DNA of 64,000 nucleotides from Xanthobacter autotrophicus (GTDB lineage Bacteria; Pseudomonadota; Alphaproteobacteria; Rhizobiales; Xanthobacteraceae), in NCBI RefSeq assembly GCF_005871085.1, contig NZ_VAUP01000022.1:124001-188000 (forward strand), read 5' to 3'. The position numbers and the translations under genes were made by a program. The notes beneath the pieces are model-generated. The model saw only the letters and a list, made by a program, of their open reading frames with translations, was not told where the DNA came from and did no database searches. Below, in pieces: positions 45,508-56,096 of the stretch; within the stretch, counting starts at the first letter, position 1; each line of letters opens with the position of its first letter.

Positions 45508-46182
45508 TTGGGAGAAGCCGCCGGGAGCAGCCTGCGCCTCGTTATCGCCGACGATCATCCCCTGTTCCGCGGCGCCCTGCGCGAGGCGGTGCTCGGGCGT
45601 CATGCCGACGCCACCATCGAGGAGGTGGGCACCTTCGACGACCTCACCGCGCTCCTGGAACGCGATCGTGACTTCGACCTGATCCTGCTCGACCTCACCA
45701 TGCCGGGCGCGCGCGGCTTCTCGGGCCTCATCTATCTGCGCGCCCAATATACCAGCCTGCCGGTGGTGGTGGTATCCGGGAACGAGGAATCAGCAGTCAT
45801 ACGCCGCTGCATCGACCTCGGCGCGTCGGGCTTCATTCCCAAGACCATGAGCGTCGCCGACATGCGCGATGCGGTGTCGAGCGTGCTTGGGGGCGAAGCC
45901 TTCGTGCCGTCGGACATCAACCTCGCCACCCGGGCCGACGCCGAGACGGACGCCATCATCGCCCGCCTCGCCACCCTGACGCCGCAGCAGGTGCGGGTGC
46001 TGATGATGCTGTCCGAGGGCCGGCTCAACAAGCAGATCGCCTATGAGCTGAGCGTCTCGGAGGCGACGGTGAAGGCGCATGTCTCCGCCATCCTGCAGAA
46101 GCTTGGCGTGGAAAGCCGCACCCAGGCCGTGATCGCGGTGTCCAAGGTGGAAGCCGGGCTGTGGAGCCAGTCCCAGGCCTGA
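45508..46182 (+). CDS. LuxR/NarL-type response regulator
   Basis: A 224-residue two-component regulator. TTG at 45508 is the start because GGGAGGGAG lies five bases upstream; the open frame further up is in the yjbQ-like gene. The receiver domain has Asp15-Asp16, the phosphoacceptor Asp62 in LILLDLTMPG, and Lys112 in GFIPK. The C-terminal LuxR helix-turn-helix reads LTPQQVRVLMMLSEGRLNKQ then SEATVKAHVSAILQKLGV. No histidine kinase gene is adjacent, so its partner is unknown. Confidence 0.9.
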   Translation: MGEAAGSSLRLVIADDHPLFRGALREAVLGRHADATIEEVGTFDDLTALLERDRDFDLILLDLTMPGARGFSGLIYLRAQYTSLPVVVVSGNEESAVIRRCIDLGASGFIPKTMSVADMRDAVSSVLGGEAFVPSDINLATRADAETDAIIARLATLTPQQVRVLMMLSEGRLNKQIAYELSVSEATVKAHVSAILQKLGVESRTQAVIAVSKVEAGLWSQSQA

Positions 46183-46334
46183 GGGTCATCGGCCAATAGC
46201 CATGGGGCTGAAGCCGCCACTGCCGCTGCCCCGGTAGGGACCTTTTCACCGGTCACGGTCTAAAGCATGTCGGGACAGGTGAGGCGCACGCTCCGCGACC
46301 GCGCCTCACCACCGGCAACGGCCGAAGGATCCAC

Positions 46335-47696
46335 ATGACCGAGCAAACCCTCAGCCCGTCCGGCGGCACCGCGCCGCAGCGCCGCTCCCTGAAGGACGCG
46401 TTCGCGCTCTATACCCAGCGCGATGTGCTGAGTGTCAGCCTGCTCGGCTTCTCCTCGGGCCTGCCGCTGGCGCTCACCGGCGGCACCCTCGCTTTGTGGA
46501 TGAAGGACGTGGGGGTGACGCTCACCACCATCGGCCTCTTCAGTCTGGTGGGCCTGCCCTACACCCTGAAGTTCCTCTGGGCGCCGGTGCTCGATGCCGT
46601 CGACGTGCCGCTTTTGTCGCGGCTGCTCGGCCGACGGCGCGGTTGGCTGCTGGCCTGCCAGATCGTGCTCATTGCCGCCATCGCCACGCTCGCGGTGCAG
46701 GATCCGGTGGTCTCGCCCTTCGCGGTGGCCGCCTGCGCCCTGGCGGTCGCAATCGCCTCCGCCACCCAGGACATCGCGGTGGACGCCTTCCGCGTGGAGC
46801 GGCTGGATAGCTCCAGCGAGCAGGCTGCCGGCATGGCCGGTTATGTCACCGGCTACCGGCTGGCCATGCTGGCGACCGGCGCCGGCGTCATCGCTCTGGT
46901 TGCCTACCTCGAGGAGGCTCACGGCCTGCCTCGGGCCACCAGCTGGTTCTGGGGCTACATGCTGGCGGGGGCGTGCGTGACCATCGGCGTCATCGCCACC
47001 CTGTTCGCCCGCGAGCCAAAGGCGCCGGAACGCAAGGCGGGCGAAGGCACCGGACACCGGCTGCTCGCCACCACGGTGGGGGCGTTCCGCGACTTCCTCA
47101 CCCGCGACCAGGCGGTGATGATCCTGCTGTTCGTCATGCTGTTCAAATTCTGCGATGCCTTTGCCGGCGTGCTCACCGGGCCGTTCGTGCTGGACATCGG
47201 CTTCAGCAAGGCCACCTACGTGGAAATCGTGAAGGTGGTGGGCTTCGGCGGCACCATCGTCGGCGGCTTCGTGGGCGCCTATCTCGCCCGCGCCCATCCG
47301 CTCGTCACCTGTCTTTGGATCTCCGGCGTGCTGCAGATGACGTCGAACCTGGGCTTCACCCTGCAGGCCTATGCCGGGCCGAACGCCAGCGTGCTCACGG
47401 GCGTGATCCTGGTGGAGAACTTCACCAGCGCCATCGGCACGGTCATCTTTGTCGCCTACCTGTCCGCCTTGTGCGGAGCGCGAGAGCATACCGCCACCCA
47501 ATATGCGCTGCTCACCGCCCTAACCGCCGTGGGCCGGACCCTGCTCGGCTCCTCCAGCGGTGCCATCGCCGAGGCGTCGGGCTGGCCGCTATTCTTCGCC
47601 TTGACGGCGGTGGCGGGCCTGCCGGGCCTCGCCGCCCTGGGCTGGCTGCAGGCGAAGGGACATTTCCGGGCGCTGAGGCCCGACGAAGCGGGCTAA
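46335..47696 (+). CDS. ampG: AmpG-type muropeptide transporter (MFS)
   Basis: A 453-residue MFS permease with about 12 transmembrane segments. AmpG-like features include LLGFSSGLPLALTGGTLALW near 35-54, VGLPYTLKFLWAPVLDAVDV near 73-92, and SATQDIAVDAFRVERLD near 140-156. In Gram-negatives AmpG imports N-acetylglucosaminyl-anhydromuropeptides for recycling, and thereby controls beta-lactamase induction. A class D beta-lactamase gene lies 8 kb downstream but is not in the same operon, so no direct link is shown. Confidence 0.88.
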   Translation: MTEQTLSPSGGTAPQRRSLKDAFALYTQRDVLSVSLLGFSSGLPLALTGGTLALWMKDVGVTLTTIGLFSLVGLPYTLKFLWAPVLDAVDVPLLSRLLGRRRGWLLACQIVLIAAIATLAVQDPVVSPFAVAACALAVAIASATQDIAVDAFRVERLDSSSEQAAGMAGYVTGYRLAMLATGAGVIALVAYLEEAHGLPRATSWFWGYMLAGACVTIGVIATLFAREPKAPERKAGEGTGHRLLATTVGAFRDFLTRDQAVMILLFVMLFKFCDAFAGVLTGPFVLDIGFSKATYVEIVKVVGFGGTIVGGFVGAYLARAHPLVTCLWISGVLQMTSNLGFTLQAYAGPNASVLTGVILVENFTSAIGTVIFVAYLSALCGAREHTATQYALLTALTAVGRTLLGSSSGAIAEASGWPLFFALTAVAGLPGLAALGWLQAKGHFRALRPDEAG

Positions 47697-47706
47697 TCTT
47701 CTCTCG

Positions 47707-48735
47707 TTACCGTTTCCCCCGCCCCGCCTGCTGGGCCACCTGAAGCACCACACGCTCGCAGATGGCGGGCGCCAGCGGAGCGTTGCGGCGGGCGGCGAGC
47801 ACGGCGTCATCCACCGCCAGAAGCGCCTTCATGCAACGCTCCGGATCGAGCGCGCGCAAGGCCTTCTCCATCTTGGCCTTGCGGGAGAAATGCACCGGCG
47901 GGCGGGCCGATCCCACCACCTGGTCGGGGCTCGCCCCGCTGGCCACCGCCAGCGTCATGGGGTGCAAAGCCGTGAGCGCGCGCAGCAGGCTGCCAAGCAC
48001 CGCGTCGGGCCGGGTCGCCGCGCCCATGGCCTTGGCGAGGGCGGCCAGGGCCTCCCGCGTCTCGCCGGCGAGCGCCGAATCCACCACATCGTCGAGGGCC
48101 AGCGCCGAGGCATCGCCCACGATAGTGCGCACATCCTCACGGCTCACCCGCTGCTGCCCCTGGGCGTAGAGGATGAGCTTGGCGATCTCCCCACGGGAGG
48201 CCAGCCGGTCGCCGCCGATGAGCGAGACCAGGAGGTCCCGGGCGTCGCGGTCGATGGTGAGGCCCGCCTCGGCCATCATGGAATCCACGAGGCGGGAAAG
48301 ATCGCGGTCGCTGTCGGCATAGCAGGCGATGGCGAGGGCGTTGGGGGCGTTCTCGCACAGGGCGCGCAAGGGGGCGCCCTTCTTGAGGTCGCCAGCCTCC
48401 ACCACCACCAGCGCGTCGCAGCGGCCCGCGAGCACCGGCTGGAGCGCCGGCACGATATTGCGGCTGCCAGCGCGCACCCACACCACCCGCTCGCCACCGA
48501 ACAGGCCGATGGTGGAAGTCTCGTCGATCAGGCGGCGGGGGTCGGAGGAGATGTCGTCGCCTTCAAGGCGCACCAGGGCAAACGGATCATGCGCATCGGG
48601 CACGGCTCGCCGCACGAGGCCCTGGGCCCGCTCATGCACCAGGCCGGTGTCGGGCCCGAAGATGAGGACGACGCTCTTGCCCGGGTCGCGCCGGGCGAGC
48701 GCCGTCTCGGCGTCGCCGGGCCGGACCGCGACCAC
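47707..48735 (-). CDS. holA: DNA polymerase III subunit delta
   Basis: A 342-residue clamp-loader subunit that opens the sliding clamp. The start codon is GTG at 48735, 3 bases after the lptE stop. Blocks include VLIFGPDTGLVHERAQGLVR near 23-42, SSDPRRLIDE, LFGGERVVWVRAG, and the C-terminal helical domain near PVHFSRKAKMEKALRALDPE. The order leuS-lptE-holA is standard in alphaproteobacteria. Good match throughout; length typical. Confidence 0.94.
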   Translation of the reverse strand: MVAVRPGDAETALARRDPGKSVVLIFGPDTGLVHERAQGLVRRAVPDAHDPFALVRLEGDDISSDPRRLIDETSTIGLFGGERVVWVRAGSRNIVPALQPVLAGRCDALVVVEAGDLKKGAPLRALCENAPNALAIACYADSDRDLSRLVDSMMAEAGLTIDRDARDLLVSLIGGDRLASRGEIAKLILYAQGQQRVSREDVRTIVGDASALALDDVVDSALAGETREALAALAKAMGAATRPDAVLGSLLRALTALHPMTLAVASGASPDQVVGSARPPVHFSRKAKMEKALRALDPERCMKALLAVDDAVLAARRNAPLAPAICERVVLQVAQQAGRGKR

Positions 48736-48738
48736 GGC

Positions 48739-49353
48739 TCAGCTCGCCGAGCCGGGGGCGCTGGGATTGCGGATAAAGAAGGCGCCCAGCTGGGCCTTGA
48801 TCTGGTCCGCGACGCTGCGCGCGGCGCGTTTCTCGGCGTCGATTGTGGCGCTGTAATTGGCGAAGCGCTGATCGCTGGTGTCGATGGTGGCGGTGCCAGA
48901 CGTGGCACCGGTGGTCACCACCACCGCCTTCTTCGGATCGTCCGCCGCCTTAACCAGCCGCCAGTTGGCGGTCACGCGGATCACCTGGTTCTCGGGCAGA
49001 CCCGAGGACGAATTCACGATGGCCGTGGACGTGGACGTATCCACCGCCACGATCAGCTGGAGCGGTGCGCCCTTGGGGTTCCCCGATCCGCCGGTGAGGG
49101 CGAAGATGAGGTCGTTGCGCAGATCGTTGCCGAGCCGGCCCCGGATCTCGATGACCTCCACATCCCGGAACTTGTCCATCAGGGCTGGGCCGCCGATGGT
49201 CGCGTTCTCAGCATAAAGCGGCTGGAAGCAGCCGGCGAGGGCACCGGAAAGGGCGCACACCAGCGCCAGCCGCGCCGCGAGCGGGGCACGGGCAAGCTGC
49301 CCCAGCCGGGTGGCAGGGCGAGACACTTGGGACGAGGGATCAGGCAACGACAT
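48739..49353 (-). CDS. lptE: LPS-assembly lipoprotein LptE
   Basis: A 204-residue outer-membrane lipoprotein that plugs the LptD LPS translocon. A signal sequence of about residues 20-40 ends in the lipobox LAGC, so the Cys42 would be acylated. The mature domain starts FQPLYAE and contains [20 protein letters not shown], then VTANWRLV, typical of alphaproteobacterial LptE (RlpB). The N-terminus overlaps leuS by 14 bases. ATG at 49353; a shorter start nearer the lipobox is possible. Confidence 0.9.
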   Translation of the reverse strand: MSLPDPSSQVSRPATRLGQLARAPLAARLALVCALSGALAGCFQPLYAENATIGGPALMDKFRDVEVIEIRGRLGNDLRNDLIFALTGGSGNPKGAPLQLIVAVDTSTSTAIVNSSSGLPENQVIRVTANWRLVKAADDPKKAVVVTTGATSGTATIDTSDQRFANYSATIDAEKRAARSVADQIKAQLGAFFIRNPSAPGSAS

Positions 49354-52012
49354 TCACGATCCTCTGCGGCACCACGATGATACGCTTTGGCGCGCGGCCG
49401 TCGAGTGCCCGCTGCACGCTTTCCAGCTTCAGCACCAGAGCTTCCACTTCCGCCGCCGTCGCCTCACGCGGCACGACGATATCATCGCGCTTCTTGCCAT
49501 TGATCTGGATCGGAAGTGTGACCGTGTCCTGACGCAGCAGGTCGGCCTCCACCTTCGGCCACGAGGCCTCAGCCACCAGCGTCGAGCCGCCGAGCACCAC
49601 CCAGCATTCCTCGGCCAGATGCGGCACCATGGGCGCCACGACCGACGCGAGCATTTCCGCCGCCTCGCGCAGGGCGAAGGCGAGGTCCTGCGGCACCTCT
49701 TTCTCCACCCGCGCGGCGGCAATGGCGCTGCCGAAGGCGTTGGCGAATTCATGCACGTGAGCCACGGCCACGTTGAAGCGCAGGCGCTCGATGTCCTCGG
49801 CTACCGTCGCCACCAGGCCGTGGGCGGCCCGGCGCAGGCCGAGGGCGGTCGGCGAGAAGGCCTCCGGACGCGGTGCATCGGCGGGAGCGCCCAACTCCAC
49901 CGCCTCGTTCACCAGCCGCCAGACCCGCTGCACGAAGCGCCAGGCGCCCTCGATACCGCCCTGCGTCCACTCGCTGTCGCGCTCGGGCGGGGTATCGGAG
50001 AGCATGAACCAGCGGGCGCAATCCACGCCGTAGGTATCGGCCACCACCTCGGGGGCCACCACGTTGCGCTTGGACTTGGACATCTTCTCCGGCGGGGAGA
50101 CGGTGACATCCGAGCCGTCGGCGATCTTGATGGCCTTGCCGTTGCCGAGGAGCTTCACCTCCTCCGGGAACAGCCACTTTCCGGCGGTATCTTTATAGGT
50201 CTCGTGGACAATCATGCCCTGGGTGAACAGGCCGGCGAAGGGCTCGTCCAGGTCCACGCGCCCGCACTTCTTCAGCGCCCGCGTGAAGAAACGCGAATAG
50301 AGCAGGTGCAGGATCGCGTGCTCGATGCCGCCGATATACTGGTCCACCGGCAGCCAGTGGGCCACCGCGTCCTTGTCCAGCGGCACCTGCGGATTGTCCG
50401 AGGCGTAGCGCAGGAAATACCAGGACGAATCCACGAAGGTGTCCATGGTGTCAGTCTCGCGCCGGGCCGGCTTGCCGCACTTGGGGCACGGCACGTCGCG
50501 CCACGCCTTGGCGCGGTCCAGCGGATTGCCGGGGCGGTCGAAGGTCACGTCGTCGGGCAGCGCCACGGGCAACTGCTCGCGCGGCACGCCCACCGGGCCG
50601 CAGGCGTCGCAGTGGATCACCGGGATGGGGCAGCCCCAATAGCGCTGGCGCGAGATGCCCCAGTCGCGCAGGCGGAAATTCACCCGCCGCGTGCCCTGCG
50701 GCTCGTCGCCGATGCGATAGCGCTCCAGCCGGCGGGCCACGGCTTCCTTGGCCTCCGGCACGCTCATGCCGTCGAGGAAGCCGGAATTGAACAGGGTGCC
50801 GTCGCCGTCATAGGCCACGTCGTCCACCGCGAAGGCGCCGGGATCGGTCTCCGCCGGCAGCACCACGGGGGTGACGGAAAGGCCGTACTTGCGTGCGAAG
50901 TCGAGGTCGCGCTGATCGTGGGCCGGGCAGCCGAAGATGGCGCCGGTGCCGTAGTCCATGAGCACGAAATTGGCCACGTAGACCGGCACGGTGCGCTTGT
51001 CGTCCAGCGGGTGGACGACCTCGAGGCCGGTCGGGTAGCCCATCTTCTCCTGGGTCTCGATCTCCTCGGCCGAGGTACCGCCGCGCTTGCATTCGGCGAT
51101 GAAGGCCGCGAGCGCCGCATCCTTGAGCGCCAGATGCTGGGCCAGCGGATGGTCGGGAGAGAGCGCCAGGAAGGACGCGCCGAACAGGGTGTCGGGACGG
51201 GTGGTGTAGACCTTCACCGCCTTCGCCGCCGCCGGCAGGGTGCCGGCCGAGACCGAGGCCCTGGTGAACTCGAACAGCACCTCCATGCCTTCCGAGCGGC
51301 CGATCCAATTGCGCTGCATGAGGCGCACCTTCTCGGGCCAGCGGTCCAGCGTATCGAGGGCGTCCAGCAACTCCTGGGCGAAATCGGTGATGCGCAGGAA
51401 CCACTGCGACAGCTTGCGCCGCTCCACGATGGCGCCCGAGCGCCAGCCGCGCCCGTCGATGACCTGCTCGTTGGCGAGCACGGTATTGTCCACCGGGTCC
51501 CAATTGACCTCGCTCTCCTTGCGATAGGCGAGGCCGTTGTCGAGGAAATCCAGGAAGATGCGCTGCTGCTCGGCATAATAGGACGGGTCGCAGGTGGCGA
51601 TCTCGCGGTTCCAGTCCAGCGAGAGGCCGAGCAGCTGGAGCTGCTCGCGCATGGAGGCGATATTCTCGTAGGTCCAGCTCTTGGGGTGGATGCCGCGCTC
51701 GATGGCGGCATTCTCCGCCGGCAGGCCGAAGGCGTCCCAGCCCATGGGATGGAGTACGTTGAAGCCCTGCATGCGCTTGTAGCGCGCGAGCACGTCGCCC
51801 ATCACATAGTTGCGGCCGTGGCCGATGTGGATGCGCCCCGACGGATAGGGGAACATCTCCATGACGAAGAATTTCGGGCGCGGGTCGTCGTTGCGCGTGC
51901 GGAAGATGCCGCGCTCGGCCCAGGTCTTCTGCCACCTCGGCTCGGCTTCGCGGGCATTGTAGCGGTCTTGCGCACGCTCGGGGGCGCGCTCCGTCGTACG
52001 ATCTTGGGTCAT
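49340..52012 (-). CDS. leuS: Leucyl-tRNA synthetase
   Basis: An 890-residue class I aminoacyl-tRNA synthetase. The HIGH signature appears as [11 protein letters not shown] near 67-77 and the KMSKS loop as [15 protein letters not shown] near 640. The editing (CP1) domain lies between. The C-terminal anticodon-binding and small extension domains are complete. ATG at 52012 starts it; the frame extends upstream to 52165 with non-conserved sequence. It is the first gene of leuS-lptE-holA, on the minus strand. Confidence 0.98.
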   Translation of the reverse strand: MTQDRTTERAPERAQDRYNAREAEPRWQKTWAERGIFRTRNDDPRPKFFVMEMFPYPSGRIHIGHGRNYVMGDVLARYKRMQGFNVLHPMGWDAFGLPAENAAIERGIHPKSWTYENIASMREQLQLLGLSLDWNREIATCDPSYYAEQQRIFLDFLDNGLAYRKESEVNWDPVDNTVLANEQVIDGRGWRSGAIVERRKLSQWFLRITDFAQELLDALDTLDRWPEKVRLMQRNWIGRSEGMEVLFEFTRASVSAGTLPAAAKAVKVYTTRPDTLFGASFLALSPDHPLAQHLALKDAALAAFIAECKRGGTSAEEIETQEKMGYPTGLEVVHPLDDKRTVPVYVANFVLMDYGTGAIFGCPAHDQRDLDFARKYGLSVTPVVLPAETDPGAFAVDDVAYDGDGTLFNSGFLDGMSVPEAKEAVARRLERYRIGDEPQGTRRVNFRLRDWGISRQRYWGCPIPVIHCDACGPVGVPREQLPVALPDDVTFDRPGNPLDRAKAWRDVPCPKCGKPARRETDTMDTFVDSSWYFLRYASDNPQVPLDKDAVAHWLPVDQYIGGIEHAILHLLYSRFFTRALKKCGRVDLDEPFAGLFTQGMIVHETYKDTAGKWLFPEEVKLLGNGKAIKIADGSDVTVSPPEKMSKSKRNVVAPEVVADTYGVDCARWFMLSDTPPERDSEWTQGGIEGAWRFVQRVWRLVNEAVELGAPADAPRPEAFSPTALGLRRAAHGLVATVAEDIERLRFNVAVAHVHEFANAFGSAIAAARVEKEVPQDLAFALREAAEMLASVVAPMVPHLAEECWVVLGGSTLVAEASWPKVEADLLRQDTVTLPIQINGKKRDDIVVPREATAAEVEALVLKLESVQRALDGRAPKRIIVVPQRIVNVVA

Positions 52013-52215
52013 GGATCCGTCAAGGGTAAAATCGCGCGGGACTAGGACAGAAACAGGCCGCCCGGTCAACCGTTCTCCCGGTCGCGGCCGGTGGCGGACA
52101 GGCCACGACGGCACGCGGCAGTGCGTCGGGCAAGGTCCGTTCCTGCGGCAGTCCCACCTTGCCACCGGCGTTCGCTTCGTCCATCACACCTTGGTGGGTA
52201 ATCTGGGGGGTGGCG

Positions 52216-53679
52216 ATGGCAGCGCAGCGTCGCGGGATGAAGTTCGGCCTGAGCTCAGCGGCCATCTTTGCCCTGCCCTTCCTTGCGCTCCCGCTGACCG
52301 CCGCGCCCGCCGTCGCGGCTGCGGGACTGCCCGCGCTGGACGGGGCACGGCTGTCCCCGCTTTGGGCCATCCCGTTTGCAGGCATGCTGCTGTCGATCGC
52401 CTTGCTTCCGCTGCTGGCCAACCACTTCTGGCATCACCATTACGGTAAGGTCGCCCTGTTCTGGGCGCTCGCCTTCGTGGTGCCCTTCGCCGCCGTATAC
52501 GGCCCGTCGGCGACGGGTCATGAGGTGGTCCATACCGCTCTGCTGGAGTACATCCCCTTCATCATCCTGCTGTTCGCCCTGTTCACGATCTCCGGCGGCG
52601 TGCTGGTGACCGGGAACATCAAGGGGACGCCGGCGGTCAATACCCTCATCCTCGCCATTGGCACTGTGATCGCGAGCCTGATCGGCACCACCGGCGCCTC
52701 CATGGTGCTGATCCGTCCGCTGCTGCGCGCCAATGACGACCGGCGGCACAATGTGCATACCGTCGTGTTCTTCATCTTCCTGGTGTCCAACATCGGCGGA
52801 TCGCTGACGCCGCTGGGCGACCCGCCGTTGTTCCTGGGCTTCCTGAAGGGCGTGAACTTCTTCTGGACCACCACCCACCTGCTGCACGACACGACAGTGG
52901 TGGCGGGGATCCTGCTCGTCGCCTTCTATCTGCTTGATCGCCACTTCTACGCGAAGGAAACCGCCTCGGTGAAGCGGCCCGACCCGACCCCGCCGACGGA
53001 GGGCATCGGGCTGCGCGGCGGGCAGAACCTGCCGTTGCTGGTGGGGGTCATCGGCGCCATCCTGCTCAGTGCCCTATGGAAGCCCGGCATCACCTTCACC
53101 ATTTACGGCACCCATGTGGAGTTGCAGTGGATCGTGCGTGACGTGCTGCTGGTGGGCCTGGCGCTGGTCTCCCTCGCCATCACCCCCCCCATCGTGCGCG
53201 AGCGCAACGGTTTCGACTGGGAGCCCATCCTGGAAGTGGCAAAGCTGTTTGCCGCCATTTTCCTCACCATCATACCAGTGATCGCAATTCTCAAGGCGGG
53301 TTCGCGCGGCGCGTTCTCCCCGTTGGTGGATCTGGTGACAGGGCCCGACGGGCAGCCGGTGAACGTGTGGTATTTCTGGCTGACGGGGGCGCTCTCGGCC
53401 TTCCTCGACAATGCGCCGACCTATCTCGTCTTCTTCAATCTCGCCGGCGGCGATCCGCACCAGCTCATGGGGCCGCTCGCGGTGACGCTGGAGGCGATCT
53501 CGGCGGGTGCGGTGTTCATGGGCGCCATGACCTATATCGGCAACGCGCCGAACTTCATGGTGCTCTCCATCGCCCGCCACCGCGGCGTGAAGATGCCGAG
53601 CTTCTTCGGCTACATGGGCTGGTCAATCGTGTGCCTCCTGCCCTGCTTCGCGCTTCTGACGGTGCTGTACTTCATCTGA
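52216..53679 (+). CDS. Sodium:proton antiporter (ion transporter superfamily)
   Basis: A 487-residue membrane protein with about 12 hydrophobic segments of the ion-transporter (citrate/arsenite/NhaD) superfamily. FWHHHYGKVALFWALAF near 72 and SNIGGSLTPLGDPPLFLGF near 195-213 are characteristic of NhaD-like and sodium:proton antiporters, with a second such loop (LTGALSAFLDNAPTYLVFFN) in the C-terminal half. ATG at 52216 follows GGGGGG; an alternative ATG lies at 52237. A possible N-terminal signal (residues 10-35) precedes the first helix. Substrate: probably Na and H, inferred. Confidence 0.85.
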   Translation: MAAQRRGMKFGLSSAAIFALPFLALPLTAAPAVAAAGLPALDGARLSPLWAIPFAGMLLSIALLPLLANHFWHHHYGKVALFWALAFVVPFAAVYGPSATGHEVVHTALLEYIPFIILLFALFTISGGVLVTGNIKGTPAVNTLILAIGTVIASLIGTTGASMVLIRPLLRANDDRRHNVHTVVFFIFLVSNIGGSLTPLGDPPLFLGFLKGVNFFWTTTHLLHDTTVVAGILLVAFYLLDRHFYAKETASVKRPDPTPPTEGIGLRGGQNLPLLVGVIGAILLSALWKPGITFTIYGTHVELQWIVRDVLLVGLALVSLAITPPIVRERNGFDWEPILEVAKLFAAIFLTIIPVIAILKAGSRGAFSPLVDLVTGPDGQPVNVWYFWLTGALSAFLDNAPTYLVFFNLAGGDPHQLMGPLAVTLEAISAGAVFMGAMTYIGNAPNFMVLSIARHRGVKMPSFFGYMGWSIVCLLPCFALLTVLYFI

Positions 53680-53709
53680 CGGGCGGAGGGTGTCACCCCG
53701 GCGGGACGC

Positions 53710-54291
53710 TCACCGCGTGATCACGATGGCCGTGTTGCCCCGGCCATAGCTCTGGACCAGGGAATAAAGGGTGGCCGCATTGGAGGGGTGCAGGCGGATG
53801 CAGCCGTGGGAGGCGGGTCCCCCCAACTGGCTCACCGCATAGCTGCCATGTATCGCATAGCCCCCGCTGTAGAAAATCGAATAGGGCATGGGCGAGTTGT
53901 AGTACTTGCGCGAATAATACATGCGATAGAGGCGCTGCGGTCGGTAGACCCCGGTGGGTGTCACGTAGCCCCGTCGTGCGGTGGATACCAGCCACGAATA
54001 GCGTGGCACCCCGTTCACCGACACCGTCATGCGCTGGGACGACAGGTCCACCCGCGCTACCACCGTCGCCGCCTCGGCCCGGGAGAGGAAGCCGGACAGG
54101 AGCAGCAGGACCAGAACCGCCGGCAGGCCCCACCTTGCCCTGCTGGCCCAAATTTGGCCGGTCCAAGTTCTGCCGGGCGATGATCCGGTGAGGATCGCTC
54201 CGGCGGGGATTGATTCCGGGGCCCCGGCTCTGACGTCCACGCCACTGGCGCGCCCTTCAGTAGACCGGAAGCCGGCGCTTGACCCTGGCAT
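53710..54291 (-). CDS. L,D-transpeptidase (YkuD family)
   Basis: A 193-residue protein starting at ATG 54291, with AAGGG about seven bases upstream. After a soluble lead of about 55 residues comes a hydrophobic segment (WGLPAVLVLLLLSGFLSRAE) that acts as signal or anchor. The YkuD domain contains IHGSYAVSQLGGPASHGCIR with the catalytic Cys164 and His162, plus the preceding TPTGVYRPQ. These enzymes form 3-3 peptidoglycan cross-links or attach lipoproteins. The first 55 residues are unusual and the start could be further in. Confidence 0.85.
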   Translation of the reverse strand: MPGSSAGFRSTEGRASGVDVRAGAPESIPAGAILTGSSPGRTWTGQIWASRARWGLPAVLVLLLLSGFLSRAEAATVVARVDLSSQRMTVSVNGVPRYSWLVSTARRGYVTPTGVYRPQRLYRMYYSRKYYNSPMPYSIFYSGGYAIHGSYAVSQLGGPASHGCIRLHPSNAATLYSLVQSYGRGNTAIVITR

Positions 54292-54593
54292 CGCCGTGCC
54301 CTTCTTTCCCTTTGGGAATACCATACTGCCACGCCAAGGCTGCAACGCAAGGCTGCACCACGACGGCTCGACCCGGGCGGGCACCGATGGATACCGCCGC
54401 GTCGCCGGTCGAGGACCGAGGGGACGTGGGCTTCACGGAATCGCGAAGGTGCTCTAGATCCTTGCGTCCGTGCGGCTTCCCCACGCGGTGCACCGCCCAC
54501 TTTCCTTCAAAATGTTCTATTGTCCCGTAGCCGTCCGCGGAACCGCAGGCCCCTCAGGACCGTCAGCCGCGCGCCGGCGAAGGAGATCAATCC
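54292..54593. other. 302-base intergenic region between the L,D-transpeptidase and NnrU genes
   Basis: The flanking genes diverge, so promoters for both must lie here. The in-frame codons upstream of 54291 do not form a convincing extension of the transpeptidase. I see no gene or strong structure. AAGGAG lies just before the NnrU ATG. Confidence 0.5.
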
Positions 54594-55160
54594 ATGGTGA
54601 TGATGCTGTTCGGCCTACTCGTTTTCCTGGGCATCCACATGGTGGGAAGCCTCAGGGGTTTTCGGGCCAAGCTCATCGACCAAGTCGGGCTGAAAACCTA
54701 CAAGGGCTTCTTCTCCCTGCTTGCCATCAGCGGCCTGCTGCTCACCGCCTATGGCTATGCCCTGTGGCGGGCCAACGGCGCGCCGGACCTGTGGAACCCG
54801 CCGCGGGGGATGATGCATCTCACCAAGCTGCTGATGGTGTTTGCAGCCATCGCCGTGGTGGCGGCCTATGTGCCCAGCCACATCAAGGCCTGGCTCAAGC
54901 ACCCCATGCTGGTCGGCGTGAAGATCTGGGCCCTCGCCCACCTCCTCGCCAATGGTGACCTGGCCTCCATCGTGCTGTTCGGCTCGGTGCTGGCCTGGGC
55001 GGTGTATGACCGCATCGCGGTGAAGCGGCGCGGCGATCCCCTGCCGGTGGTGCCAAACAATTATGCCGGCGACGCTCTCGTCGTGGGTGGGGGGCTGGTG
55101 CTCTATGCCGCGCTCGCCTACCTATTTCATCCCTATGTGATCGGCGTGCCCGTCATGTGA
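54594..55160 (+). CDS. NnrU family membrane protein
   Basis: A 188-residue integral membrane protein with five or six hydrophobic segments: LFGLLVFLGIHMVGSLRGFR at the start, YKGFFSLLAISGLLLTAYGY, VYDRIAVKRRGDP in the loop, and a C-terminal helix. It matches the NnrU family, found near nitrite/NO reduction genes in denitrifiers and elsewhere as a general membrane protein related to isoprenylcysteine/NnrU methyltransferase-like folds. ATG at 54594 follows AAGGAG. No denitrification genes are near, so the link to nitrogen is not supported here. Confidence 0.9.
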   Translation: MVMMLFGLLVFLGIHMVGSLRGFRAKLIDQVGLKTYKGFFSLLAISGLLLTAYGYALWRANGAPDLWNPPRGMMHLTKLLMVFAAIAVVAAYVPSHIKAWLKHPMLVGVKIWALAHLLANGDLASIVLFGSVLAWAVYDRIAVKRRGDPLPVVPNNYAGDALVVGGGLVLYAALAYLFHPYVIGVPVM

Positions 55161-55253
55161 TCCCGCTGCGTCGGTTCTCAACCGATGCCAGGGCGGGTTC
55201 GCCCAGGCGCCGCGCGAAGCTGGTCGCATCCGCAAGGAAAAAAGAGGAACGCC

Positions 55254-56096
55254 ATGTCCAGTCAGGCCGATGCCCGCCGCATCACCGCGCCGCAGATCCA
55301 GGCGCGCAAGGGAGGCGAGCCCATCGTCTCCCTCACCTCCTACCATTCCCACACGGCGCGCCTGCTCGACCGGCATGTGGACGTGATCCTGGTGGGCGAC
55401 AGCCTCGGCATGGTGATGCACGGCATGGAAACCACCGTGCCCGTCACCGTGGAGATGATGATCGTCCACGGTCGTGCCGTGGTGCGCGGCACCAAGCGCG
55501 CCCTCATCGTGGTGGACCTGCCCTTCGGCAGCTACGAGGCGAGCCATACGGAAGCCTTTCACACCGCCGCCCGCGTGCTGAAGGAGACCGGCGCCGGCGC
55601 GGTGAAGCTGGAAGGCGGACGCCGCATGGCCGAGACCGTGCGATTCCTGGTGGATCGCGGCGTGCCGGTGATGGGTCATGTGGGCCTCACCCCCCAGGCC
55701 ATCAACACGCTGGGCTCGTTCAAGGCGCGCGGCCGGGACGACGCGGAGGCCTCCATCATCCTCGACGACGCCCGTGCCATCGCCGAGGCCGGGGCCTTCT
55801 CCATCGTGCTCGAAGCCATTGCCGAGCCGCTGGCCCGTCGCATCACCCAGGAGGTGGCGCCCCCCACCATCGGCATTGGCGGCTCACCGGCCTGCGATGG
55901 CCAGATCCTGGTGCTGGAAGACATGCTGGGCCTCGGCGATCGGGTGCCCAAGTTCGTGAAGAAGTACGCCAATCTCGGCCCGGACATCGAGAAGGCGGTG
56001 GCGAGCTACGCCGATGAAGTGCGCGCGCGCACTTTCCCGGCCGCCGAGCACACCTACGCCCCGCGCCTTGTCGAGAAGCCGGCGAAAGCCTCCTGA
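55254..56096 (+). CDS. panB: 3-methyl-2-oxobutanoate hydroxymethyltransferase
   Basis: A 280-residue enzyme that adds a hydroxymethyl group to 2-ketoisovalerate, the first step of pantothenate synthesis. ATG at 55254 begins [20 protein letters not shown]. Family blocks include [15 protein letters not shown] near 44-58, [37 protein letters not shown] and [20 protein letters not shown]. The gene is followed with 1-base overlap by a beta-lactamase gene, an unusual partner. No panC is seen in the window. Confidence 0.97.
   Translation: MSSQADARRITAPQIQARKGGEPIVSLTSYHSHTARLLDRHVDVILVGDSLGMVMHGMETTVPVTVEMMIVHGRAVVRGTKRALIVVDLPFGSYEASHTEAFHTAARVLKETGAGAVKLEGGRRMAETVRFLVDRGVPVMGHVGLTPQAINTLGSFKARGRDDAEASIILDDARAIAEAGAFSIVLEAIAEPLARRITQEVAPPTIGIGGSPACDGQILVLEDMLGLGDRVPKFVKKYANLGPDIEKAVASYADEVRARTFPAAEHTYAPRLVEKPAKAS

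Noticed and set aside
49310-52045. Very long open frame opposite leuS (plus strand)
   Set aside because: It is a GC-rich shadow of leuS, rich in His, Gly and Arg with no motif, and leuS is certain.
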